A stretch of DNA of 64,000 nucleotides from Dichotomocladium elegans (lineage: Eukaryota > Mucoromycota > Mucoromycetes > Mucorales > Lichtheimiaceae). Positions 35,551 through 44,267 of the stretch are shown piece after piece. The stretch lies in the NCBI GenBank assembly GCA_025716815.1, contig JAIXMN010000013.1, forward strand, positions 806,001 through 870,000, given 5' to 3'. The notes beneath the pieces are model-generated. The model was not told where the DNA came from, made no database searches, and saw only the letters and a list, made by a program, of their open reading frames with translations. Numbering within the stretch: the first letter of the stretch is position 1; each line of letters begins with the position of its first letter. The translations under genes were made by a program, and so were the position numbers.

Positions 35551-36925
35551 TCACGAACCAATGTGCACCAGGTTCTTGTTCTTTCCCTTGGCGTGCACGT
35601 GCGATCGAATCGCCAAGTGCTTTGTGGGGCACTTGTGGCCTGGCACAAAGGCACCACCACACCAGAAGCAAGTGCGACTCTTGTTGCTTTTTGGCAATGG
35701 CTGCGGTGACAGGCGCGTGCTTCTTGGGCGGCGGCCCTCGTGCTCATCCAGTCGCTGGCGCACCTTGCACTCGTCCGTGTCGTGGCGGCCCACTCCGTGG
35801 ATCAAACATTTTTCTTGGTGGGAGCACCTCGCACCGACATGGCGGATGACCAGGCCAGGTGCTCGCCCGTCGTTTGGGTGTGTGGATGGAGTCCATGAGG
35901 GATCGACCCAGTGGAGCAGCGGATGACGGGGAGGACTGAGGAACAGTGGCGCGGGCAGACTGAGAACCAGCTGAGGAAAATGAGCGCTCCAACGTTAACG
36001 CTATGTGTCCCAACTGTTGGGATGTACGTTTCGCCAAGGGAGGCAGGCTGGCGCGGGCAATGTTCACCCTTTTGGCAATGGCAGGCAGGAGTCCGTTCAG
36101 GTATCAGTTGGCCACAATGGCGTCGTCGGGCATGTGGGCCTCTCTGCGCAACATTTGGAATCAGGCATTCCAGGCGGAGACGGCTTCTCCCCAGACCATA
36201 GACGCCGTCATGACTGCGTGGACAGCAGCAGCCAGTTGCTCAGTCATATCGACTGAGAATTCTTGCTGGAGGACAGCGCGGGCGAATGACCATGGCTCTT
36301 GGGTGTGGGGCTGTAGGTGCTCTTCGTACCAAGATCGGTGCTTTGGTGAGAGCAGGACAGGCAGGTAGCAACCCCACACATGGTCGGGAACTTGCCCCAC
36401 GGCGATCACCACATCCTCAAAGGCGCGCAGACAATCTTGTATGGTGGGGTACACCACCGCAGTCGGGCGCCAAACGAAGCCTTCCCACTGGAAGACCGGA
36501 CAGTTGGCGGGCATGGACATGCGGTCCACCCCAGGGACAATCGTGGCAGTAGGAGCGGAGATGGCAGACACCAAGGGCGAAGGCGACGGAGCGGCGATGA
36601 AGTCGGTCAACAATCGAGCAGCGGACTCCAACTCGGTAATCTCCTGTTCCAGACGTCGCATCTGCTCCCGTAATTGGGCGTGTTCCTCGAAATTGCCGCT
36701 ACGGGCAGCAGCAGTGCATTGCAGCATGAGCCGCGCTAGGTCCCCACGCAGGGCCTGTACTGACCCCATAGCTTGGTCACATAGGGTGTCCTGGTTGTAG
36801 GCCATGGATGCTGCTTGAGGGGCAGGGATCGACGTGGCAACGCCGGGCGTTTCTTGCACCAGGGATGCGTCAGTGTGCGAGTCAAGCTCGGCATCTTGGA
36901 TCTTGTTAACGGTGTTGGCGGACAT
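35551..36925 (-). pseudogene. Chromovirus gag with zinc knuckle
   Basis: Starts at the ATG 40 bp inside the 5' LTR (36925). A 254-codon frame has a central heptad-like segment (EHAQLREQMRRLEQEITEL) and capsid-like helices (VFQWEGFVWRPTA, DHVWGCYLPVLLSPK). It ends at TGA 36161 within AWNA*FQMLRREAHMPD, where CGA is the likely ancestral codon. Later parts are in shifted frames. The nucleocapsid motif CFWCGGAFVPGHKC lies near 35690. Confidence 0.82.
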
Positions 36926-36965
36926 GGTAATAATAAAGAGGTAGGTGAATTCAAAGAAAAAAATG

Positions 36966-37327
36966 TGTTGTTGTGTAGAGAGTTAGTGGCAAGCAGAAAC
37001 CAATGAGTCAAAATCGAGTCTTTGAGATGGGATCCTCTTTATTGAATAAAAACAACTCTCTTTTTATATGCGTTGGGATGGACCATGTTAGCATTGCCGG
37101 AACAAGTGTTAGCCGTTGACACTGCTTCTCCGCTACTCTCCATCTGTAGTTAATATTCCGGGCAATTGTTCCCTCCGTCTTCATTAAGAGGAAATCACCG
37201 ATTGGATAGATGTGAGATGGAAGAAGTCAGGGCATCAAGACGTACTTGCGGGAATTGTTGGATGAATAGCAGTTCTGCTCACTACTGACTGTGCAAGTGC
37301 AGTGTCATGAACAGGAGGACTACGACA
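36966..37327 (-). repeat. 5' LTR of the chromovirus (LTR1)
   Basis: Same length as the left LTR (362 bp) and the same ends. Only 40 bp separate it from the gag ATG, and I see no typical tRNA-complementary TGG primer site there. Confidence 0.92.
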
Positions 37328-37578
37328 CCAGACCTGTCTCAGGACGCAGTTATAATCACAAGGGTAAATGATGAACTTCTTTATCAACCTTTTAACTGGT
37401 CCACCGTCCTGGGAGACCGCCTAGATGATTATCCACACCCAGCCTCCAGAGCGACCGTTTTGATGAGCACTTCTTATAAATAGGCCCATTATTGGCACTT
37501 AATAAAAAACAATCCTTTTGCGAGTCTCACAGAATCATATTCTGTCTCTTTTTATTCTTAAAACCCCTTGATTCCACA
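37328..37578 (+). repeat. LTR2 fragment (L2b), inserted in a helicase gene
   Basis: Matches L2d over its TATA-containing half and ends in the LTR2 edge CTTGATTCCACA. The next bases ACTGGAAAG are the Walker A codons of the helicase. The left part was lost at the chromovirus border. Confidence 0.85.
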
Positions 37579-38857
37579 ACTGGAAAGTCACAGGTATTCA
37601 ATGCACTCCTCAGCCATGTTCATTCCCAGCACGCGATCGCAATACCTGTTGCATCCTCTGGAATTGCTGCAATTTTACTACCCGGTGGTCAGACTGCACA
37701 CAGCCGCTTCAAAGTTCATTTAAATGCTGACGAGACCAGCATGTGTTTCATAAGTCGTGGTAGTCCTCTTGCACATCTCATTCAGCATGCATCCCTGATT
37801 GTCTGGGATGAGGCAGTCATGTGCTGCAAGGACAACTTCGAGGCAGTAAATCGCATGCTGAAGGATATCATGGGCGCTGTTAACCCTGGAGATTTTCGGC
37901 AGTTGCTTCCTGTTGTCTGGAACAGCATCCGCCCAGAGATAACGTCTGCAATCATACAAGCTGCTTCTTTTTGGCCTTCAGTTCGTGTGCTTCACTTAAC
38001 GATCAACATGCAGGTCCATAATGCTGGACCTGGGGCTGCCGCCTTTGTGGAACAACTTCTGGCTATAGGTGATGGCTGCCCGCCTTATAGCCAAACTGTC
38101 GCGATCCCCCCGCAATGGCGCATAGGATCGGATGACATCACTGAGCTGATCCATGAGATCTACCCTCGAATTCATGTTCCAAACCCGCAACCAGAGGACT
38201 TTAGCGACTGTGCCATTCTTGGGACTACCAACGACGATGTTGATGCCATCAACAAAGCCACATTCCAGATGTTGCTGGGTGACACCAGAACGTACAACTC
38301 AGTGGATTGTATTGCAGATGCTGACGACCTTGATGCAGCCAATGCGCGATATCCCGTCGTGTTCCTTCGCAGTCTGACGTGCCCAGGAATTCCTCCGCAT
38401 TGCCTTGACTTGAAGCACGGAATGCCCTTGGTTCTGCTCCGCAATCTCGATCCTGATGCAGGGCTCTGCAATGGAACAAAGCTTTTTGTTGTAGGTCTCC
38501 TAAACCGATGCATTGTTGTCAGGCGTATCACTGACAGATATCAAGGACCCGAATTTTATCTGCCGCGTATCAACCTGTGTTCTGCTGAAGGTGAGCTGCC
38601 ATTCATTCTGTGCCGCCGCCAATTATCCTGTTCGCCCTGCCTTTGCTATGACCATACACAAAGCTCAAGGGCAGACATTATCACGCGTTGGTCTACGCCT
38701 CAGCGACCCAGTATTTTCGCATGGCCAGCTGTATGTCGCGCTTTCACGTGCAACTAAGCCAGACAACTTATGCATTTCTCTCAGCACCGGTGAGACTTCT
38801 ACAGCAAACGTTGTCTATCCTGAGGTTCTCCTTCCATCACCACCCACCTCCATATAA
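37579..38857 (+). pseudogene. Helitron PIF1-like helicase fragment
   Basis: Superfamily 1 helicase of the kind fused to Rep in Helitrons. It begins inside Walker A (TGKSQVFNAL) and continues with VASSGIAAILLPGGQTAHS, SLIVWDEAVM (Walker B), PGDFRQLLPVV, ILGTTNDDVDAIN, PGIPPHCLDLKHGMPLVLLR and, after a one-base frameshift near 38615, PAFAMTIHKAQGQTLSRVG and GQLYVALSRATKPDN. The N-terminal Rep domain is absent, cut off by the LTR2 insertion. There is also a short internal loss around DIMGAVNPGDF. Confidence 0.88.
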
Positions 38858-39013
38858 GCCCAACCTCATATATGCGATTCTATTTCTATGTCACATTTGC
38901 CTATATTTCCTTTCTATGCCGCTTCAGTCCTTTCTATATTTTTTGCCAATAACATTATCATTCGCCGCAGAAGAAACAGCTTTACAGGCTAATCGAGAGA
39001 TTCATGGGGGGCG

Positions 39014-39068
39014 GGGGGCGAAGCCCCCAGCCGACGCAACAATCGAGCAGAGCGAGATGTGTTGCTAG
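39014..39068 (+). mobile_element. Helitron 3' terminus
   Basis: A perfect hairpin GGGGGC-GAA-GCCCCC (39014-39028) is followed after 36 bp by CTAG (39065-39068) and then a host T. The sequence after CTAG is LTR2, entered exactly at an A/T position, as expected for Helitron insertion. Confidence 0.8.
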
Positions 39069-39197
39069 TAAATTATGAATCCAGATAGCGCGAGAGTAAT
39101 TATGATAATGGCGCTCAAAGAGTGAAACAAAGTGTTGATGTCCCATATAAACCAGGGACACTACTATAAGTTAAGAAAAATAGTCATGGATACAACA
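39069..39197 (-). repeat. LTR2 part (L2c) downstream of the Helitron end
   Basis: TAAATTATGAATCCAGATAG through the LTR2 edge GGATACAACA, in the opposite orientation to L2b. In the uninterrupted copy L2d the same place reads GGGATATAAATTATG. Confidence 0.85.
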
Positions 39198-39365
39198 ACT
39201 AGTCTGCCTTCAGAGAAACAGCATATGTAAATATACCGTGAAACCAGCAACAAAATATAATTAGTCAATGTTAATTGCTGCAATTACAGTGACGCGAAAG
39301 CTTTTTTTATTTATTTACGAGACTCATGCTTAAGGTGACATCTTTCTAGCATAAACAATCTTCGT

Positions 39366-40249
39366 TTAGTTTGCCGCCTGATAACGCCCATCTACTCGCC
39401 GAAATATGTACACCACGAGTTGACAAGTACACTCTCGAGAAGCTTTGCAGGATTGAGTCAATTTCTTGATGCTGGAATGTAGTGCTTTGCTCGTGAAAAT
39501 GTGCAGACTGATGATGCTGGTATGGCCAGGTATCTGCACGCCATTGTCTTCAGCTCTTTCCATTTGTTCACCTCGCCGTGCCAGTAGCTGAGAACAAGCT
39601 CCTGATTGACACCGTTTGTCTCATCAAATATACAATTGACAGAGACGTATGCCTGCAGCTGGTCAGCAATCCTTTGCGGCCTCCTGATTAAGGCATCTGG
39701 ATTGCAAATGGACGACTCATGACCAGCAATTGGCTTGTATGCTTCCCAGGTCGCTTGCACTTGCTCTTTCACAACATCACCGAAGTGTCCCCAGTTCTCA
39801 TCCTCCCACCATTGGAATTTCAGCCGTGGATCCATAGCAGTCGCGACAGCAAAGGCATGTCCTTCGGCCTTGCAGTAGTAGGCTTTTAATTTTGCCCATC
39901 CACAGTGTGCTGCTTCTCATAGCATAGGCCATTCCTATAAATCAACATATACAGTAACTTTAGTGTCTGGGATCACTTCACTCTAACCTCGCTTACATTT
40001 TCAGTCCTCCCCAAAGTTTTCCAGATGGTCAAGCAACTGGTTATATGAGAGAATTACAAGGTTCAAGGTTGGGTATGTCGCGCCAGAGAGCGGTGGTGTC
40101 AGCTTGGCAGATTCGTGAAGCAATAATGAAACTTTCTCCAAGCACAACCATTCGTCATCAGACAGCACATATTGTTCAAGTCCTGGAATGTTGTGACAAA
40201 TATTGTTGTATGCGCGTCTGACCTCCAGTGACCATTGAATCATCTCGTA
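39366..40249 (-). pseudogene. hAT-type transposase C-terminal fragment
   Basis: MDPRLKFQWWED, WHGEVNKWKELKTMACRYLA and IPASSV resemble the hAT dimerisation region near the C-terminus; the expected SERAFS-like continuation is altered (CTFSRAKH). Upstream, SYNQLLDHLENF and SLEVRRAYNNI belong to the same protein, separated by stops and a gap near 39.9 kb. An M MITE at 40250 interrupts it at a TA; the frame may resume beyond the MITE as RFITYEM. Confidence 0.65.
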
Positions 40250-40615
40250 CAGGATTTTCAAGAAGAAGTTTGCCACAAAAGTTAGTCGTTCATATAGACC
40301 GTCTAGGTTTTTCTTTTTTTGGCTTCAAATTCGAATACAAACTTTAGTATTTCGTTTCTCTTCTTCCTTTGAGATTAGAATGAAACATAAATGGTTGGCC
40401 TCCCAAAACTATTCTGGTGTAAAAAGAGGAGAAGGAAGACTCACCTATAGTCTTGATTGAAATGTTCTTGCTGCTATTGCCTTTAAATTTGACAAAAGGG
40501 TAGCAACGAAATACTAAAATTTGTATTCGAAGCTGAAGCAAAAAAAAAAAAAACGAAAAACCTAGACGGTCTATATGAACAACTAAAATTTATGGCAAAG
40601 TTCTTGAAAATCCTG
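40250..40615. mobile_element. M palindromic MITE, copy M1
   Basis: 366 bp between TA dinucleotides. The termini CAGGATTTTCAAGAAGAAG and TTCTTGAAAATCCTG and arms of about 108 bp are inverted. The ~150-bp centre reads in the TCTCTTCTTCC..GGGTAGC direction. It is inserted in the hAT fragment. Confidence 0.92.
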
Positions 40616-40751
40616 TATGTGATGAAGCGAACATATACTGAACATATACAGGCTAGTGCGCGAGTGGCTACTGCTGCTATCATTACTTAAAATCATGGTG
40701 GTGGTAAGATAATGAATGGTGCATGTGGTACTAAAAGCAGCCAAACTGATA

Positions 40752-41119
40752 CAGGATTTTCAAGAAGAAGTTTGCCACAAAATTTAGTTGTTTATGTAGA
40801 TGGTCTAGGTTTTTCGTTTTTTTTTTTTGCTTCAAATTCGAATACAAATTTTAGTATTTCGTTGCTACCCTTTTGTCAAATTTAAAGGCAATAGCAGCAA
40901 GAACATTTCAATCAAGACTATAGGTGAGTCTTCCTTCTCCTCTTTTTACACCAGAATAGTTTTGGGAGGCCAACCATTTATGTTTCATTCTAATTTCAAA
41001 GGAAGAAGAGAAACGAAATACTAAAACTTGTATTTGAATTTGAAGCCAAAAAAACGAAAAACCTAAACGGTCTATACGAATAACTAAAATTTGTGGCAAA
41101 GTTCTTCTTGAAAATGCTG
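40752..41119. mobile_element. M palindromic MITE, copy M2
   Basis: 368 bp, TA on both sides, with the centre in the opposite direction to M1. The right tip is GCTG instead of CCTG. It is inserted at the 3' end of the pogo-like transposase. Confidence 0.92.
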
Positions 41120-42242
41120 TACATACCAATATTGCTTCTTGAAGCAATTAATAATTCCAGCATAAAGTGGTTGCAATACAGATGTCGTGTTTGGAGGGAG
41201 ATATACAACCTCAATGTTTTCTAGCTTATGAATTTTGTGACTAGAAGCATTATCAACAAGAAGCAGAATTTTCTTCTTCATGTTGATCATAATAATATCT
41301 ACCCGCCGCAAAATTTGGGCAAAAATTGCAGCTGTCATCCAAGCTTTCGAATTGTACCAGTACCAAAAACCATGCTGACTAGCTATGTATTAACGTATTA
41401 AGTATATAAACATGTACAGGTCTGAATGCCGATAGTGCAACTCACCAGTTTTTTTTTTCGAAGCACTGTGGCTTTTCATTATGGCCGATGAAAAATGGGG
41501 ACAATTTATGAGTCCCATCAGCATTGCACATGAGCCCAACTGTGATATGGAGCTTTCTCCCCTTCTTTCCAGGAACAACGTTTCTGGAAATTGTACGTTT
41601 TGGAGCTTCGGCATAATAGAGCCCAGTTTCATCAAAGTTGTAGATGTCTTTTGCGTCATACTGAGCTATCTTGGCCTTGAGTTCCAACACCTTTTCTTGG
41701 ATTTCTAACGAACTGATATCCACCAAACCTGCTTTGCCATGCATAGCTCTGGAACTGTAACCATGGTGATGCTCAAATCTTGTGAGCCAGCCATCAGAAA
41801 ACTTGATGGGATTTTCTATCCCCATCTCTCTTGCAACCACTCCAGCCTGGACAATGATAGCGGCACAGGAAACTGGTTGGTTCGCCGCTTCCATCTCGTC
41901 AACAAAGTGGGAAAGGACCCTCTCAAAGTCAGGCAACGCGCCGGCCCTTGTCCTTACTCCATCAAGCTATTCATCAGTCATTGACATAAGCTTGTCTGAC
42001 TGCTTCAAGATTCCCGAAATAGTATTTTGGGGGATGGTGTTTGGCTTATTGAATTTGACAGTAGCCCATTCTGCGGGTTGACTTTGCGTCCAGCTTGGTT
42101 GCTGCTTCGCCTTGTAGCAGAGCATGAGTTTCTCGCGATTGGTAAAGGTTATACGCGTTCTTAGCTTCTTCGACTTGTTCTCCTGTGTGTATGACAGATC
42201 AGAGATACAGTATGTTGATGCTGAATAAGGCCAGACATAGTA
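41120..42242 (-). pseudogene. pogo/CENP-B-like DDE transposase
   Basis: On the minus strand: KLRTRITFTNREKLMLCYK and NTISGILKQSDKL (helix-turn-helix), then an in-frame TAG at 41967, then PDFERVLSHFVDEM and FSDGWLTRFEHHHGYSSRAM (CENP-B-type DNA-binding). The DDE core follows with IYNFDETGLYYAEAPKRT, VGLMCNADGTHKLSPFFIG, KILLLVDNASSHK and VVYLPPNTTSVLQP, and a break near 41440-41345. M MITEs sit at both ends (M3 upstream, M2 downstream). It is inactive as it stands, but it is the one source of a TA-targeting transposase visible in the window. Confidence 0.85.
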
Positions 42243-42607
42243 CAGGATTTTCAAGAAGAAGTTTGCCACAAAATTTAGTTGTTCATATAGACCGTCTAGG
42301 TTTTTCATTTTTTTTGCTTCAAATTCGAATACAAATTTTAGTATTTCGTTTCTCTTCTTCCTTTGAAATTAGAATGAAACATAAATGGTTGGCCTCCCAA
42401 AACTATTATGGTTTAAAAAGAGGAGAAGGGGGACTCACCTATAGCCTTGATTGAAATGTTCTTGCTGCTATTGCCTTTAAATTTGACGAAAGGGTAGCAA
42501 CGAAATACTAAAATTTGTATTCGAATTTGAAGCAAAAAAAAACGAAAAACCTAGACAGTCTATACGAACAACTAAATTTTGTGGCAAACTTCTTGTTGAA
42601 AATCCTG
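42243..42607. mobile_element. M palindromic MITE, copy M3
   Basis: 365 bp with TA on both sides, centre in the M1 direction. It lies just upstream of the pogo transposase reading frame. Confidence 0.92.
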
Positions 42608-42720
42608 TATAAGGCAACAGGAAGGTGCATACAAAAATAGAATAAATAATGTCTTTTAACTGTCAAATGAAAGGTACAGACATCATGATTTTTATTGGAT
42701 CAGTTTCATTTGCAGCACTA

Positions 42721-42756
42721 CAGTGCGGCGTTTGAAAATTCGTTATAGTGATAATT
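42721..42756. mobile_element. Left part of a pogo-type MITE split by DIRS-1
   Basis: Starts CAGTGCGGCG after TA and continues to TTCGTTATAGTGATAATT. Its right part is at 47467-47540. Confidence 0.65.
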
Positions 42757-42880
42757 GTTCGTTCAGTCCAGAGGACTGGACGAACCTGAACTGGAGAGTG
42801 CAGTGATCATCTTTCTCTCTTTATTGCCAAAAATTTCTAAGAATTATGAATTTTTTTTATAAGTAGCATGAGCTTGTATA
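42757..42880. repeat. Left inverted terminal repeat of DIRS-1
   Basis: GAACCTGAACTGGAGAGTGC and the stretch through TTTCTCTCTTTATTGCC are the complement of the right end (GGCAATAAAGAGAGAAAGAT, then CACTCTTCAGTTCAGGTTC). Confidence 0.85.
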
Positions 42881-42932
42881 GCTAAGTTCCTTGATCATTG
42901 AAAAGCAGAGCCAGTTGTGGTGGGTGGGCGGG

Positions 42933-43054
42933 ACACTCTTCAGTTCTGGTTCATCCAGTCCTCCAGACTGAACGAACAATTGTCTATCGCTAAAGCTCCA
43001 GACAATTGGAGGGAGTCTATCAGGCTTCCTGAACCTGAACTGAAGAGTGTTGTG
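42933..43054. repeat. Internal complementary region of DIRS-1
   Basis: The left half (CACTCTTCAGTTCTGG..GACTGAACGAAC) is the complement of the left tip. The right half (AATTGTCTATCGCTAA..GAACTGAAGAGTG) is the complement of the right tip. The two halves join at AATT. A few mismatches separate it from the present ends. Confidence 0.85.
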
Positions 43055-43120
43055 TGCAGAGAATATGTGAGAGCCAAAGCGATTTTTTTTGTCGGATGGT
43101 ACTGTTGAAGAGGATGGTGA

Positions 43121-44179
43121 CTATACTTGGTCCTGGAGAACCGCCTCTGATATGTTATGAGCTGTCTGTTGAGAGTGTCGATAATGCTGTTGGAAAACTG
43201 AAGTGGATGACCAATTACCCATAAGCAGAATATCCTTGAGAGGTATTCCATGACGCAACGCAGTATCGGAAGTAACCGAATGGAGGGAAGGTAGCCGCGG
43301 GCCTGCAACAACCGCCGACGGAGATTTTGCCAAAATAGCTCGAAGGTACGCCGAGATGGTGTTAACCGCCAAAGGTTGGGCAGGATTTCGGCTATTGACC
43401 CAGAGATGGTTGGAACCGGAACGGCCTGGATGGTTCAAAAGGGCGTTGAAGGCCTGAACTGGACATAGTGATTCATCATCAGGAAGGGGGGCAATCAACA
43501 AGTCTTTAATGATATGGCGCCCTTGACGAGTTTCCTTGGGAGTGACGATCACCAGACGCAAACGACCATGGTCGTCCAGTTGAGAATCTGCTAGGGAAAT
43601 GCGATGCAGGTCCGAAGGACGTAAGAAGGCAGTGGCAGCCAAAAGAAAAACACACTTCTGTGAGAGAAGGTTTAGCGCCGTGGAGGAATTGGATGCAATG
43701 GAAGCAATGTAGGAGAGGGAAGGGCTCAGGTCCACCTGAGGATGCGACAAGGCAATTGGAGGAGCTGATTTCCTGATTCGAGTTAGACATTGCTGGAGCT
43801 CGCGAGAGGAGGAAAATGAAGCGACATTGACATGAAACACTTGAACGGCCCAGCGAAACAAAGTGACCATAGAAGGGGCGAAACCAGAATGGGAGGCCAA
43901 TTCCAAGAACTCAATGAGTTGGACTGCACTGTATGTATTCAGGTCCACGCCGAAATGGCGAGCCCAGTGGATAAAAAGATAATGGCCACGCCGATAAGAC
44001 TGTCCCATGGAGCCTTCCATCCATGACTGCATCTGACTATCTACTGAATCCGCAGAGAAGCCTACCAGCTCAAACTGGTGCTGGATAGCTGCCACATGAT
44101 AGTTTCCAACTCGGATTGGTCCTGGGCCATGGAGTGAAGGGAGAAGTCGTCTGAGTGTGAACAGATGGGTCCAGCACAA
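43121..44179 (-). CDS. DIRS-1 tyrosine recombinase
   Basis: An open frame of 352 residues. The N-terminal arm-like half includes SYRRGHYLFIHWARHFGVDL. The catalytic half includes FLLAATAFLRPSDLHRISL (first Arg), PKETRQGRHIIKDL (Lys region), HSVTSDTALRHGIP and LLMGNWSSTSVFQQHYRHSQ (Tyr nucleophile in HYR). It integrates the circular cDNA of DIRS elements by site-specific recombination, which explains the lack of a target duplication. The frame shows no stop. Confidence 0.88.
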   Translation of the reverse strand: MCWTHLFTLRRLLPSLHGPGPIRVGNYHVAAIQHQFELVGFSADSVDSQMQSWMEGSMGQSYRRGHYLFIHWARHFGVDLNTYSAVQLIEFLELASHSGFAPSMVTLFRWAVQVFHVNVASFSSSRELQQCLTRIRKSAPPIALSHPQVDLSPSLSYIASIASNSSTALNLLSQKCVFLLAATAFLRPSDLHRISLADSQLDDHGRLRLVIVTPKETRQGRHIIKDLLIAPLPDDESLCPVQAFNALLNHPGRSGSNHLWVNSRNPAQPLAVNTISAYLRAILAKSPSAVVAGPRLPSLHSVTSDTALRHGIPLKDILLMGNWSSTSVFQQHYRHSQQTAHNISEAVLQDQV

Positions 44180-44267
44180 TTGGATCGTCTATCGACATGG
44201 CTTGGAGCAAGGGGAACCACAGTGCACTCAGCCACAGTGGCACCACCATCGTTACTTGAAGCCTATC

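Larger units (their letters stand above)
31422..37327 (-). mobile_element. Ty3 chromovirus retrotransposon with both LTRs
   Basis: Two 362-bp LTRs in direct orientation (31422-31783 and 36966-37327) bracket gag and pol on the minus strand. The order is gag, zinc knuckle, protease, RT, RNase H, integrase, chromodomain. By eye the LTRs differ at 13 of 362 positions. The flanks (GAATG left, CCAGA right) do not match, so the insertion site was later rearranged or the element recombined. Coding capacity is lost: TGA codons in gag and integrase, a frameshift in protease and a deletion removing the RT active site. Confidence 0.92.

Noticed and set aside
35138..36925. Several long plus-strand ORFs opposite gag
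   Set aside because: High GC content keeps antisense frames open; the minus frame carries the capsid and zinc-knuckle motifs.
40344..41024. Recurrent 65-residue ORFs as a small protein family
   Set aside because: They are the centre and arm of the M MITE read in frame; their recurrence follows from copy number, and they shift frame between copies.
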